A stretch of DNA of 64,000 bases. Origin: a virus. Within the stretch, counting starts at the first letter, position 1. Every line of letters begins with the position of its first letter. Shown here in pieces: positions 23,592 through 32,739 of this stretch. The stretch is from positions 1-64,000 of the IMG/VR virus record IMGVR_UViG_3300042508_000665, one strand, 5' to 3'. The position numbers and the translations under genes are program-made. Under the pieces are notes generated by a model. That model was not told where the DNA came from. It made no database searches and was given only the letters and a program-made list of their open reading frames with translations.

Positions 23592-23807
23592 TTAGGATGC
23601 CACTGATGTTCCGCCCACATTCATATCGGCTTCAGCATCAATATTACCATCACCAGAATTACCCGAATTGGCTTTTAGCTCAGATTCGGTACCAATAAGC
23701 TTTGCTACCGCTCTTCCATATTTAGTAATAACAATGTCACACTCTTTCGATTCATCCAAATATGTTTCTAAATTGCGCCTAAGCTCAGTCAACGTTACAG
23801 TTTTCAT
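23592..23807 (-). CDS. Phd/YefM-type antitoxin-like protein
   Basis: 71 residues from the ATG at 23807 (SD GAGGG); an in-frame ATG lies at 23825. The N-terminus KTVTLTELRRNLETYLDES...VITKYGRAVAKLI is the Phd/YefM DNA-binding fold. The tail is Asn/Gly/Ser-rich and not like a toxin-binding helix. No toxin gene lies beside it, so it is either an orphan that neutralises a host toxin or a repressor. It has its own GGTAAT-class promoter and its own terminator. Confidence 0.72.
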   Translation of the reverse strand: MKTVTLTELRRNLETYLDESKECDIVITKYGRAVAKLIGTESELKANSGNSGDGNIDAEADMNVGGTSVAS

Positions 23808-23848
23808 AAAACCCTCGTAAAACAAAAGTAAAATATTTCAATATTGTA

Positions 23849-23883
23849 AGAATGTCATATTAGCCAATCTCTAGCGCATTACC
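23849..23883 (-). promoter_or_regulatory. GGTAAT-class promoter for the antitoxin gene
   Basis: Minus strand: GGTAATGCGC at 23883-23874 and CATTCT at 23854-23849, standard spacing. Leader of about 35 bases with GAGGG. Confidence 0.5.
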
Positions 23884-23916
23884 TTTTTACCAGATTTCCG
23901 GTACGCAAATTTCGTA

Positions 23917-24408
23917 TTAAAGAGTAGATTTGTTGGTTGTAAGTCCCACACTTCCTTGATAATGTGATTTTCTTCGCTCGTCGCCGTATGGAATCTCCGC
24001 TGGCTCATTCAGGCTATGAAATATAAACTGCCCTACCCTTCTTCCAAAATGAAGTACGTATGGAAGATCACCCATGTTAATAAGGCAAAATGTTATATTT
24101 CCATGATAACCAGGGTCGATGAAAAGTCCCATCGGAGAGATAATCATCTGTCGAGCGAGAGAGCTTTTTAACCGAACCGTAACGGCTACATCTACCGGAG
24201 TTTTTATATATTCCTCAGTAACAACCACAGCTCTATCTTTGGGTAAAAGACTAATTGGCTTCTCGGATAAATCCAAATTAATATCATTTAATTTGATTTG
24301 CTTGCCAAGGGAAATATCATAACTAGCGGGGTTCACCGCTTCTGGATTATATGGAGTGATTCCTCCTGCTTGTGCAAATTCTTTTATCCATCTATCATTT
24401 TTAATCAT
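23917..24408 (-). CDS. dCTP deaminase/dUTPase family protein lacking the deaminase glutamate
   Basis: 163 residues. Family motifs: NPASYDISLG, LKSSLARQMI, IDPGYHGNITFCLINMG and YQGSVGL. In dCTP deaminases the position after DPGxxGxxx(L) carries the catalytic Glu (VLEF in E. coli); here it is Cys (TFCL). The Asp of DPGYHG used by dUTPases is present. Hence the enzyme more likely removes pyrophosphate from dUTP than deaminates dCTP. It belongs with nrdJ in nucleotide supply. Confidence 0.75.
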   Translation of the reverse strand: MIKNDRWIKEFAQAGGITPYNPEAVNPASYDISLGKQIKLNDINLDLSEKPISLLPKDRAVVVTEEYIKTPVDVAVTVRLKSSLARQMIISPMGLFIDPGYHGNITFCLINMGDLPYVLHFGRRVGQFIFHSLNEPAEIPYGDERRKSHYQGSVGLTTNKSTL

Positions 24409-24426
24409 ACTTCCCTCAATTTATAT

Positions 24427-25827
24427 CTAAAATTCAAAATCATCATAAGTTTTCGGTATATTTTCTCCTCGCATTCTTTGCCCAAATGCTGATTTATCAA
24501 ATGACGACGAATCGTCATCTAAATCGCTACTGCCTTCCGCTTGTCCGTTGTCTTTCTGCACCACATCATAAACTCGCATCTTCTGCTTATCGATGCCAAC
24601 AATGAATTTATTATAGAAGTTAATATCTCCATAGCGACTTTTTAATTGCTTAACGCGAACGTGTTGAGCTTTTTGTAAGTTTTCGTCGGCGCTTAATCCC
24701 AAAAATATATCTGCGGTGAAGGGTAAACCCATCGACTCTGATGTATTTTCCAATCCTATATCATCGCCCTTGTATCCTTCTCTATTAACTTGCGTTCCAG
24801 TCCAGACGCAGGCATTATACTCGACGGCGAGTCCTCTACACTCTTCGGCTACTGCCTTAACAACCTCGTAGCTCTTACCCTGCTTCACACGCGCTGAATT
24901 CATCAAGTTTAAGTAGTCTATACAGATGATGTCGGGTCGAAAGTTATCTTTAAGAGACAATTCTTCGATAATTTTCCTAAAATGATTGACCGAGACGCTC
25001 GCCGGTGGGAACTCGTGTATCTTAAGAGTTCCCTTGATCTTGTTCTTCATAAAATTCATTTTGGCAAAGTACATGTTCTCATCTAAATTGACAAAATTCT
25101 GTATTGGAATGTCTAATAGATTTGCGTCGATACGCTGGCGGATTTTATGTTCGGAGAGTTCTAATGTTAGATACAGTACGTTATAACCAATCTGAAGATA
25201 CTTAGACGCAAAGTGACACATTACTAAGCTTTTTCCAACGCCTGTCCCAGCCAACAGCACATTAAGCGTCTTTCGCTCTACGCCACCCGAAGTAATCTTA
25301 TTGAACATCTCAAGATCAAATGGCAATTTATCTACTTTTTCTTTGTACCAGCTGAATTGTTTATCTGAATCTCTGAAATAGTCGTGGGTCTTGGTCGGCT
25401 CAAACGATATAGCTAAAGAGTCCTGAACCAGCTTTGGAATGTCGTACATTGACACGCCATCTTTGCCCTCAAGAACATCTAGCGCCTTCGATATACTTAT
25501 CTCAAAGTCTGCCGTTCGGCAGAAATCTTCCGTCTTTTTAATTAACCACTCAGAATCGATGTCAATCTCTCTCAGAGATTGCATGTATTCATTTAACTCA
25601 TTAATATTCTCCTGAGATGGAAGATTTTTAGAAACGCTTATAACTAGAGCTGCCTCAGAGGGAAGTTTTTTATATTCGACAAAAAAACGGAGAGCCTCAG
25701 TTATAAGTTCTTTTTCAAGAAGGTTTTTAAAATATTCCGGCTTTAAATATGGCGATACTTTAACAACAAAGGGTTCGTCCGACACGAAACCCTTAATAAT
25801 TGCTTTTTGAATGGTCGGACCTTGCAT
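24427..25827 (-). CDS. 41: Replicative DNA helicase gp41 (DnaB family)
   Basis: 466 residues. Small N-terminal helical domain, linker, then the RecA-like domain with Walker A GTGVGKSLV (about 196), Walker B DIICIDYLNLM, and WTGTQVNREG (H3/arginine-finger region). T4 gp41 is 475. It forms a hexamer on the lagging strand and is loaded by gp59, also present here. Position after uvsX as in T4. Confidence 0.92.
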   Translation of the reverse strand: MQGPTIQKAIIKGFVSDEPFVVKVSPYLKPEYFKNLLEKELITEALRFFVEYKKLPSEAALVISVSKNLPSQENINELNEYMQSLREIDIDSEWLIKKTEDFCRTADFEISISKALDVLEGKDGVSMYDIPKLVQDSLAISFEPTKTHDYFRDSDKQFSWYKEKVDKLPFDLEMFNKITSGGVERKTLNVLLAGTGVGKSLVMCHFASKYLQIGYNVLYLTLELSEHKIRQRIDANLLDIPIQNFVNLDENMYFAKMNFMKNKIKGTLKIHEFPPASVSVNHFRKIIEELSLKDNFRPDIICIDYLNLMNSARVKQGKSYEVVKAVAEECRGLAVEYNACVWTGTQVNREGYKGDDIGLENTSESMGLPFTADIFLGLSADENLQKAQHVRVKQLKSRYGDINFYNKFIVGIDKQKMRVYDVVQKDNGQAEGSSDLDDDSSSFDKSAFGQRMRGENIPKTYDDFEF

Positions 25828-25923
25828 TTTTCAACACTCACGGATAATAATTTAAATAAAGGCTATCATTCGATAATTTGTATCTTTAATTCCTCCGATG
25901 ATTTTCAAATACTATAAAGTTAA

Positions 25924-26988
25924 TTACTCTTCGCTTGAGTCATCCCCGACTAGTTCCGTTAAGGTTTCGGTCGAGTCAGAAAAACAAAAGCGTTGTTTTG
26001 CATATTCTTCAATTTTACTGAGAACTTCTTTACTATAATACTTCTCTGGGTGTGCTAGTAATTCCTTTTCAAATATTTTTGTCCCATCTGGCATGGCAAT
26101 TCTAGTTGCCTCTTTCTTAAACACGCCGGACTCAAGAGCGATATCCTGAAGACCAAAATAGCGATCTAATCCTTTCGTATATGACAAATATGCTCTAAAC
26201 TCGCTATATTGCTTAACGTTCCATCCTTTGGCGACTTTAATGTGGAGAATGTTCCCTTGTACGACTTTCTCTGAGTCTGCGTCTTTCCGCTTCGCTAGAA
26301 GCAAAATAATATCAGCAGCATACTTAAATCCTCCACCACCCGCGACTTCGGTAGTTGGAAACATACCAGTCGATTGATATGTGTGATTTGTACAAAACAT
26401 TGGCACTTTTGCTTTAGATAGTGGTTGGCGGAGAACACGAAATGCCGAACGCCACGCTTTGGCTCTCATTCCCATATCACCGGCATCTTTGTCTGCTGCT
26501 GCGTCGGCTGTTTCTTTTACTGATGGCAGTTGGGTCAGGGAGTCGGCTACCATTAATAACGGGAACCTGTCCTTTTCGCCACGCTCTCGGTAATTTACTA
26601 AAATTTGATGATTTGCGTTACGAAATTGTTCAATTGATTCGGGATAAAGCATCAACACTCTTGATACATCTACACCGCGCTTTTCCATCATCTCTTTGTC
26701 GATACGCCCTTCTGTATCATTGTAGATTACTCTTCCATTTGGATTTTCAGCTAAGAAATTTCGCACAACCTGTATGATAAGATAACTTTTCCCCACAGCC
26801 TCCAGTGCCGCAAAACCGACAACTTTGTTAGTCGGAGCACCGCCAAATAGGGAACCAGATAGAGCCAGGTTTAACGTGTAACTTCCTGTATCAATAAAGG
26901 TAGTGTTATCGGCAATTGTACCATCTTCCGCTACCCTCGCGATGTCATGCCCTACAAGTTTTGCGATATCATTAAAAAAATCGGCCAT
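25924..26988 (-). CDS. uvsX: UvsX RecA-like recombinase
   Basis: 354 residues with SD GAGGAAA. Walker A AALEAVGKSY, Glu in NDTEGRID, Walker B-like LLMVADSLTQL, TNHTYQS and VAGGGGFKYAADII (L2/Gly-rich region). T4 UvsX is 391. It performs strand exchange for recombination-dependent replication with UvsY and gp32. Confidence 0.95.
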   Translation of the reverse strand: MADFFNDIAKLVGHDIARVAEDGTIADNTTFIDTGSYTLNLALSGSLFGGAPTNKVVGFAALEAVGKSYLIIQVVRNFLAENPNGRVIYNDTEGRIDKEMMEKRGVDVSRVLMLYPESIEQFRNANHQILVNYRERGEKDRFPLLMVADSLTQLPSVKETADAAADKDAGDMGMRAKAWRSAFRVLRQPLSKAKVPMFCTNHTYQSTGMFPTTEVAGGGGFKYAADIILLLAKRKDADSEKVVQGNILHIKVAKGWNVKQYSEFRAYLSYTKGLDRYFGLQDIALESGVFKKEATRIAMPDGTKIFEKELLAHPEKYYSKEVLSKIEEYAKQRFCFSDSTETLTELVGDDSSEE

Positions 26989-26997
26989 ATTTCCTCT

Positions 26998-29592
26998 TTA
27001 GTCATCAAAGATATTCATTATCGAAGCAGCAGAACCAATTTCTCTCCACTTTACGGCTCGAAGTAGAATATTTAAGGGTTTCACAAACACTTTTTCAAAC
27101 TGAGCCTCGTAATCTATCCATTGCTTTAAGTCTAGCTCCTTGGGTACTTTATCGAACATTCCCATGACGTGACTTTTAAAAGGATTTTGCTCTTTTAAAT
27201 AAAAAAAGCGCATACGTTGACCGGATTTAATTTTGTCGTATTTTTTTGTAAGATTGTTTTCTTCCAAAAATCTATTATATGTAAAAGCGGCAGCAACTTG
27301 TACTGGAGTGCTTTTTTTCAGCCCCTTACGTTCGCCAACTTCGATTGTTTCTTCAAAAGTGATGAAAGCTTTACTCGATAATTGAGCAACGTAATTTTCT
27401 ATATCTGATACATTTATCGGGTAACTTATCATCTCCAAGGAGAGGGTTTCGAACTCTTTGCGGTATGAATCTACAAGAACCTGCAAATCATTTACATTTC
27501 CTTTCAAAATAACGTCTGCTGCGGAATTCAGCCACTGCTTACAATACTTTGAAGTGGTACTCTTTATCATCTCTAAGCCAGTAGCCTTACGCTTTGGTTT
27601 GGGATAACGAGTTCCTTCCTTGTCCCATATCTCCATCAGGTATCGCTTTTTCGAAACGAATATGGTGTCTTCTGCAATAACATCTCGTACCATTTCCAAC
27701 TGACGAGTGAACGTGTTATACCTATCCCGATGTACTTCTAACGCCTCTCCAATATACCCATACAGCTCTGCACAAAATTGTTTATCAATACAATCTACAA
27801 TTTGTGCAGATACCATATCGCTTGGTAACTGATCGACAAAAGGTTTAGCAGAAATGTACAGAGAATCGGTGTCGCCGTAAATTATCGGATCGTAATCAAT
27901 TTTATACTTTTCCTGTACGCTTTTGGTTATTTTATCTTTCACTGTTAGTAATACGGCTCTACCAGAAAGTGTGACGCTACGAGCCAGTTCCGGATTATAA
28001 AACCGGAAATATTTGCTACCTAATGAACCATAAGCGGCGTTAAGCTGAATCTTTTTTGCGCTTTGAAAGTTATTAAATTTTATCGCATCACTTTCATATT
28101 TACGCCTTTCATCAACATTTTGAGATGATACGGCTTTTTTTTGCGCCTCTTTCATTTTATTTTTGTAGATCATTCTCTCATCGAAAAGGCGCTTCATAAT
28201 GTCGCCCAAAAATCCAGATTTATCTCTATCAAAAAGCCACCCCGCACCTGAACAGGTCATGTTTACCTTCTTTAAAACCGAGAGATCTTCTGTGCGAGAA
28301 ATCATCCCCTCTTCGTCGTAGGTGATTTCTCTACCGTTCAACACTGTGTTGATATTTAAACCGAATGTATCAGGAGAGATGTTGTGCTCGCGAATTAAGG
28401 ATGGATATAGTGATGCAAAGTCGAAATTGACCACCCATTTATGCTTTCCAGTCTGTGCTGGTAGAACAAAAGCCCCCTCATATTGTTCATTTTTATCATG
28501 TTCTTTAATAGGTGGAATAACAACCTTTCGCTTTTTCAATTCATTAAAGGAGATGGCATCCCACATCCGAACTTGCTGCTGCACATCTGAAAAATTACAC
28601 AGTGAGTCGTATGCCGTCGTTATTACAACATCTGCAAGTTTTAATTTGGCGTCGAGCTTTTCGACAAGAGCAACGTCCTGTACGTTATATTCAATAAATT
28701 TGTCATAATCTTTTGTGTACAGATCGTGAAGAGTTCCGTCATACTCAACTTTCGTCTCACCCAATTCCAAATCAGCTACAAATTTGAGCGAATCACTTTC
28801 TGCTTTCGGCATATATCGCCGATATAAGTCTATGTAATCTAAAGAAATGATGCCTACGATGTCGTATGTGTTAATTCTTTTACCCCTAAAATTGACAGCG
28901 GTGTCTCTAATTTTTCCCCAAGGGGAGAGTTTTTCTGCGACTGAGCGAGAGTATTTTGGCCTATCCGGATCGTGGAAAACTTTTATAATTCTATTAATAA
29001 TATATGGAATATCATACTGATCTGTATTCCAACCAAATAAGATATCGAAATCAATTCTTTGCCAATACTCAATGAAATTTAAAAGCATTTCCTTTTCGTC
29101 TGGAGCCCGAAAGTACCTAACATCCACTCTGCTAGATTTAAAAGGCTTGACACCAAAGACGTAGAATTTATCTCTATATTTCAAAGTAATTGAAATTATT
29201 GGTGCAAATGCATTTGATGGGTCAGCAAATCCCTTAGAGCTATCAGTTTCTATGTCTATTGTAGCCTTCCTGATAAGATTCATATCAAAATCAATGCCAT
29301 CTTCGAACTTGTCTGATATGTATGCAAAACTCCAACGAGTATTCCCATAAACATAATCATGTTCAATCGTATCGTTAGAACTGGCAAAGTCCTGTGCTTC
29401 CGATATTGAAGAGAATTTTATACGCTGTACATCTTGACCAAAAACAGTTTTATATGGAGTCGGTTTATTTGTAGGGACGAATAGAGATGGAGAATAATCT
29501 TTAATTAACTCTTTAACTCTCTGATTATTCGAATAGCCACGATAGTAGATCCCTCTTCTATCTGCATAGACATGAGTATAAAATTCGCTCAT
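26998..29592 (-). CDS. 43: Family B DNA polymerase gp43
   Basis: 864 residues from the ATG at 29592 (SD AAGGG 6 bases upstream; alternative ATG at 29604). Exonuclease motifs DIETDSS, NTDQYDIPYI and YNVQDVALV; polymerase motifs DFASLYPSLI (A), KIQLNAAYGSLGS (B) and YGDTDS (C). All catalytic aspartates are present, and it ends in a clamp-binding-like tail (SAASIMNIFDD). T4 gp43 is 898. Its GGTAAT-class promoter starts in the endolysin stop codon. Confidence 0.97.
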   Translation of the reverse strand: MSEFYTHVYADRRGIYYRGYSNNQRVKELIKDYSPSLFVPTNKPTPYKTVFGQDVQRIKFSSISEAQDFASSNDTIEHDYVYGNTRWSFAYISDKFEDGIDFDMNLIRKATIDIETDSSKGFADPSNAFAPIISITLKYRDKFYVFGVKPFKSSRVDVRYFRAPDEKEMLLNFIEYWQRIDFDILFGWNTDQYDIPYIINRIIKVFHDPDRPKYSRSVAEKLSPWGKIRDTAVNFRGKRINTYDIVGIISLDYIDLYRRYMPKAESDSLKFVADLELGETKVEYDGTLHDLYTKDYDKFIEYNVQDVALVEKLDAKLKLADVVITTAYDSLCNFSDVQQQVRMWDAISFNELKKRKVVIPPIKEHDKNEQYEGAFVLPAQTGKHKWVVNFDFASLYPSLIREHNISPDTFGLNINTVLNGREITYDEEGMISRTEDLSVLKKVNMTCSGAGWLFDRDKSGFLGDIMKRLFDERMIYKNKMKEAQKKAVSSQNVDERRKYESDAIKFNNFQSAKKIQLNAAYGSLGSKYFRFYNPELARSVTLSGRAVLLTVKDKITKSVQEKYKIDYDPIIYGDTDSLYISAKPFVDQLPSDMVSAQIVDCIDKQFCAELYGYIGEALEVHRDRYNTFTRQLEMVRDVIAEDTIFVSKKRYLMEIWDKEGTRYPKPKRKATGLEMIKSTTSKYCKQWLNSAADVILKGNVNDLQVLVDSYRKEFETLSLEMISYPINVSDIENYVAQLSSKAFITFEETIEVGERKGLKKSTPVQVAAAFTYNRFLEENNLTKKYDKIKSGQRMRFFYLKEQNPFKSHVMGMFDKVPKELDLKQWIDYEAQFEKVFVKPLNILLRAVKWREIGSAASIMNIFDD

Positions 29593-29619
29593 AGGACCCT
29601 TCATTATGTGAATGATCCT

Positions 29620-29654
29620 AATCTAATCTATATACTCAAATAAATAACATTACC
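29620..29654 (-). promoter_or_regulatory. GGTAAT-class promoter for gene 43
   Basis: Minus strand: GGTAATGTTA at 29654-29645 (it contains the TAA stop of the endolysin gene) and TAGATT at 29625-29620. Predicted RNA start near 29613, upstream of the ATG at 29592. Confidence 0.5.
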
Positions 29655-30225
29655 TTTTCCACTTACTGCGTCGTGCAGAATTAGAAACAGTAGATTTTAA
29701 GGGCTCACTTAATGTGGTAGTTGGTGTTGATGCTTCAGTGGGAGTCTCGACCAACGCTTGAGTCGATGGCTGCAAAGTTTCTATCCCCTCAAGAAAGAGC
29801 TTTCTTTCTCTCTCTCTTCGAATTGTAAGTCCACGCAATACTACACCATTAGCCTTGTTCCACCTCGGAAACTCATCAGCAGCACCGCCATAATTTTTAG
29901 CATTCATCTTTTTAAGAAGTGTAGAATTAATCAAATTCCCCTCTCCTAAGTTGTAAACCCACGAAACAAGGGCATCAAACATTTCTTGTGAAAGCGGAAC
30001 CTTTACATGTCTCTCAATCGCAACGGATTTCCTGCGACAGTCGTTGCTGAGATATTCTTCAGCTTGCTCTGTCGTACATACATCTCCCATTTTAACCCTT
30101 GAGCCGTTGGGATATACTGTCGTACCCCAACCAATTGTGGGAACTCCAGCTGGACAGATATATGCTCGAAGGTATAGCCCCTCGGCATCTTTTATGATTT
30201 GTTTTCCCTTAGTTGATACTTCCAT
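29650..30225 (-). CDS. Endolysin, GH24 lysozyme (muramidase)
   Basis: 191 residues. The GH24 triad is visible as E15, C24 and T30 (E-x8-C-x5-T, with Cys in place of the usual Asp as in some phage enzymes), followed by TIGWGTT and the C-terminal helices SWVYNLGEGNLINSTLL and RREREKLF-like. A Ser/Thr/Pro-rich tail of about 45 residues ends in SKWKR. No signal peptide, so a holin is needed for release. It overlaps regA by 17 bases. Confidence 0.9.
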   Translation of the reverse strand: MEVSTKGKQIIKDAEGLYLRAYICPAGVPTIGWGTTVYPNGSRVKMGDVCTTEQAEEYLSNDCRRKSVAIERHVKVPLSQEMFDALVSWVYNLGEGNLINSTLLKKMNAKNYGGAADEFPRWNKANGVVLRGLTIRRERERKLFLEGIETLQPSTQALVETPTEASTPTTTLSEPLKSTVSNSARRSKWKR

Positions 30226-30646
30226 CGGTTGGAATAATCCTCTTTAATTTTTTAAACCTATATTTAGGGTGTAGAATATACTCTTCACGGTTAGCGTAAG
30301 GGACTATAAACACACTGTTTAGTGCTTTTTTCGTAAAAGGCAGGTTCACAGTATCCACCTGAATTAGCTTATTTTCTACTAATAACGCTATAATTCGATT
30401 ACGTCTTTCGTAATCCAGCTGATCCATATTCCTTTCACGTCCGTCTATCCAAAATAACTCTTTGAAATGACAAATATAAAAATCATTTCCTTCTCTTAGA
30501 ATATGGCAAGTTTGAAATACGTTATTTGTGTTCCGAGGATTTACTCCTACCCTCTTGAGAAGATTTTTAATCTTCGTGAAACTGTCGGGGGCAGTTAGTT
30601 CCACCTTTATCAGCTCTTTAATTCGTTCCTTATCCCTTTCCGCCAT
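30209..30646 (-). CDS. regA: RegA translational repressor
   Basis: 145 residues from the ATG at 30646; an upstream in-frame ATG at 30676 would lie further into gene 62. Matches T4 RegA (122) in order: VELTAPDSFTKIKNLLKRVGV, FQTCHILREGNDFYICHFKEL, IDGRERNM, RRNRIIALL and LHPKYRF. RegA binds ribosome sites of early mRNAs and stops their translation. Gene order 44-62-regA-(lysozyme)-43 follows T4 except for the endolysin insertion. Confidence 0.9.
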   Translation of the reverse strand: MAERDKERIKELIKVELTAPDSFTKIKNLLKRVGVNPRNTNNVFQTCHILREGNDFYICHFKELFWIDGRERNMDQLDYERRNRIIALLVENKLIQVDTVNLPFTKKALNSVFIVPYANREEYILHPKYRFKKLKRIIPTDGSIN

Positions 30647-31031
30647 ACGCCACCCGTAATAATTTAAGTTCTTCAAATGAGTATAGTGTAAGATATTCTC
30701 GCGCCGTTTCTATTGAACATTGATAATATTTAGAGATTAAGGTTATGTCTGAAGTGTCTTCTGCTTCTTTTTTTGAAGATACCCATCGCTCAAATGGTCG
30801 CTTTTGCTTTGCTGTCTGATTAAACAAGAAAGCATAGTGCTGTTCCGGCTCAACATTATATTCATTAAGCATCTGGCATAGATAGATGCAGTCTCGGTGG
30901 TGAGCTACCGCACGATTGACCACATATGGGACATATCCCTCCGTTAATTTCATAGGCTTATTGGAATTTAATATCGACTTTGCGTATTCAAATGGCGTGA
31001 GTTGGCTTTTGGTACTCTTATTTTCTCCCAT
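30630..31031 (-). CDS. 62: Clamp loader small subunit gp62
   Basis: 133 residues (T4 gp62 is 187). Recognised by position between 44 and regA and by the core TPFEYAKSILNSNKPM, YVPYVVNRAVAHHRDCIYLCQMLNEY and RPFERWV. It forms the 4:1 complex with gp44 that loads the gp45 clamp. Confidence 0.85.
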   Translation of the reverse strand: MGENKSTKSQLTPFEYAKSILNSNKPMKLTEGYVPYVVNRAVAHHRDCIYLCQMLNEYNVEPEQHYAFLFNQTAKQKRPFERWVSSKKEAEDTSDITLISKYYQCSIETAREYLTLYSFEELKLLRVAYGGKG

Positions 31032-31043
31032 GCAACCTCACAT

Positions 31044-32000
31044 CTATATGAATTCGCAATTACCCATAACTTCAGTTAAAGCTGACAATAGACAAATACC
31101 TTTATCTACGACTCTCATGGCTTTATCTTGATGATCATTCAAAATAATAACTAGGGCAGGTTTACTTTTGTTATCGATTTTATCCTCCAGCGCTCTGTAA
31201 AGCTTGCTGTAAATTTCCGGTTTTATATTTGTCTGAGAAAACACCCAATTACGTACTGATGTCCAGCTTTTTAATTTAAGTAACTCTGCAAGTTCATCAA
31301 AGTTTTTATCTCGATATACAGCCAAAATACCTTCGTTTATTTGTTCATATGCTTTAGCATATCCCTGCAATACATTAAGGATGTGTCTTATGTCCGGGAA
31401 GAATTCCTTAACTATCGCTGCTAATATTTCTTTATCATATTTGATATCTTCTGCTTTAAGGATACTTTCTAGTCGTACAAATGTCGCTTTCATCAATTCC
31501 TTTTTTTCTTCTTGTAATAAGGGATTGAAATCGATTTTCGTACAACGTGAATGAATCGCCTCGATGATTTTATTCGGATAATTGCAAGTTAATATGAATC
31601 CACAAAGATGTGAATATTCCTCCATAAAAGTACGTAAAGCTGGCTGAACATGAAGGGACAAGTTGTCGGCTTCGTCAAATATTATTACCTTTCTCTTTGA
31701 CGAAAGAAGAGATTGAGTGGAAGCAAACTTCTGAATGTTGTTTCTTAAAGCATCTATTCCGGTTTCGTTGCCGCCGATTGATGCGTTCAACATTAGAAAA
31801 TCTAAATCAAGCTCAGCACAAATAGACTTTGCCAGTGTCGTTTTGCCGAGACCCGAACTTCCAATTAACATAAGGTTCGGTATCTCGCCTGTTTCCAGAA
31901 TTGTACCAACAAGTTTTTTTACATAAGCAGGTAAAATGCAGTCTTTAGCACATTTTGGCCTATATTTCTCTGCCCATATAACATGCTCTAGAGTTGTCAT
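31044..32000 (-). CDS. 44: Clamp loader ATPase gp44
   Basis: 318 residues from the ATG at 32000 (AAGGGCG upstream); an in-frame ATG at 32027 would overlap gene 45. AAA+ motifs: WAEKYRP, Walker A GSSGLGKTT, Walker B IIFDEADN, sensor 1 LTCNYPNKI and SRC. T4 gp44 is 319. It drives clamp opening and loading. Confidence 0.95.
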   Translation of the reverse strand: MTTLEHVIWAEKYRPKCAKDCILPAYVKKLVGTILETGEIPNLMLIGSSGLGKTTLAKSICAELDLDFLMLNASIGGNETGIDALRNNIQKFASTQSLLSSKRKVIIFDEADNLSLHVQPALRTFMEEYSHLCGFILTCNYPNKIIEAIHSRCTKIDFNPLLQEEKKELMKATFVRLESILKAEDIKYDKEILAAIVKEFFPDIRHILNVLQGYAKAYEQINEGILAVYRDKNFDELAELLKLKSWTSVRNWVFSQTNIKPEIYSKLYRALEDKIDNKSKPALVIILNDHQDKAMRVVDKGICLLSALTEVMGNCEFI

Positions 32001-32014
32001 CGAATCGCCCTTTA

Positions 32015-32662
32015 TTAACGTGTGCAACTGACATGATAATTCACCGGAAACTCAATACCGGAAAATCTAATCATGTTTTTTTCCGGAAAAAATGCCAACT
32101 TGTAACCAATATCGAGCATACTTAAGGCGCTAATGCTAAATCTGACGTCGCCCTTTTCAATTGGCACGTTTAGTTCGATTGTGTAGGTATGATTGTGTGA
32201 TGCCTTCTTATCGTGCAAAACTAACTTACCCGAATCACCAGCTTCGACATTTACGTCATTAATGCCTAAATATCCGGCCATCTTGAACATGTTTTTGATT
32301 TCAGAGACTGGAAGATCAACCTCAAAGGATGGTGAATTAAGATTGATCTTCTTTTGATACACATCATCCACAATCTGTAAATTAGCATATCGAAACACAA
32401 CAGAATTGTGACCGTTAGAAATGAATAAATGGTCATCCCTAAAGTCAATGTCAGCATCTCTCACAACAGTAAGCACTTGTAAAAGTTCCCTGACGCTGAA
32501 TACGGCAAACTTATTTGGAATTACATCTTCTATTTGTGCAGTCATATATACTGACTTGTCACTCGAAAGACTTTTAATTTCATTTCCGGGATAAAAGAGT
32601 ATCGAATCGTTAAGATTCTTAAAGTTGTTCAATACAGAAAGGGTGCTCTCAGAAAGCTTCAT
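32015..32662 (-). CDS. 45: Sliding clamp gp45
   Basis: 215 residues (T4 gp45 is 228). Recognised by order 46-45-44-62 and the PCNA-like pattern, with conserved starts LSESTLSVLNNFKNLNDSILF and ending FSGIEFPVNYHVSCTR. In T4 it tethers the polymerase and activates late transcription through gp33 and gp55, both present here. A hairpin lies in its leader. Confidence 0.92.
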   Translation of the reverse strand: MKLSESTLSVLNNFKNLNDSILFYPGNEIKSLSSDKSVYMTAQIEDVIPNKFAVFSVRELLQVLTVVRDADIDFRDDHLFISNGHNSVVFRYANLQIVDDVYQKKINLNSPSFEVDLPVSEIKNMFKMAGYLGINDVNVEAGDSGKLVLHDKKASHNHTYTIELNVPIEKGDVRFSISALSMLDIGYKLAFFPEKNMIRFSGIEFPVNYHVSCTR

Positions 32663-32687
32663 AATTCACCTGTAATAAAATAGTTCT

Positions 32688-32701
32688 TGAGACTACAGGT
32701 G
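32688..32701 (-). promoter_or_regulatory. Short hairpin in the gene 45 leader
   Basis: Minus strand ACTACA-CC-TGTAGT, a near-perfect palindrome close to the predicted RNA start and about 25 bases before the gene 45 ATG. No T-run follows on minus. It could affect translation or RNA stability. Confidence 0.4.
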
Positions 32702-32727
32702 TAGTTTTTCACAACTTATATGCTATG

Positions 32728-32737
32728 GTGCATTACC
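32728..32737 (-). promoter_or_regulatory. GGTAAT-class box upstream of gene 45
   Basis: Minus strand GGTAATGCAC at 32737-32728. Unlike the other sites there is no -10-like hexamer at the usual distance; TATAAG lies closer (18 bases after the first G). Placement just after the gene 46 stop is as expected for a promoter of the clamp-loader operon. Confidence 0.45.
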
Positions 32738-32739
32738 TT

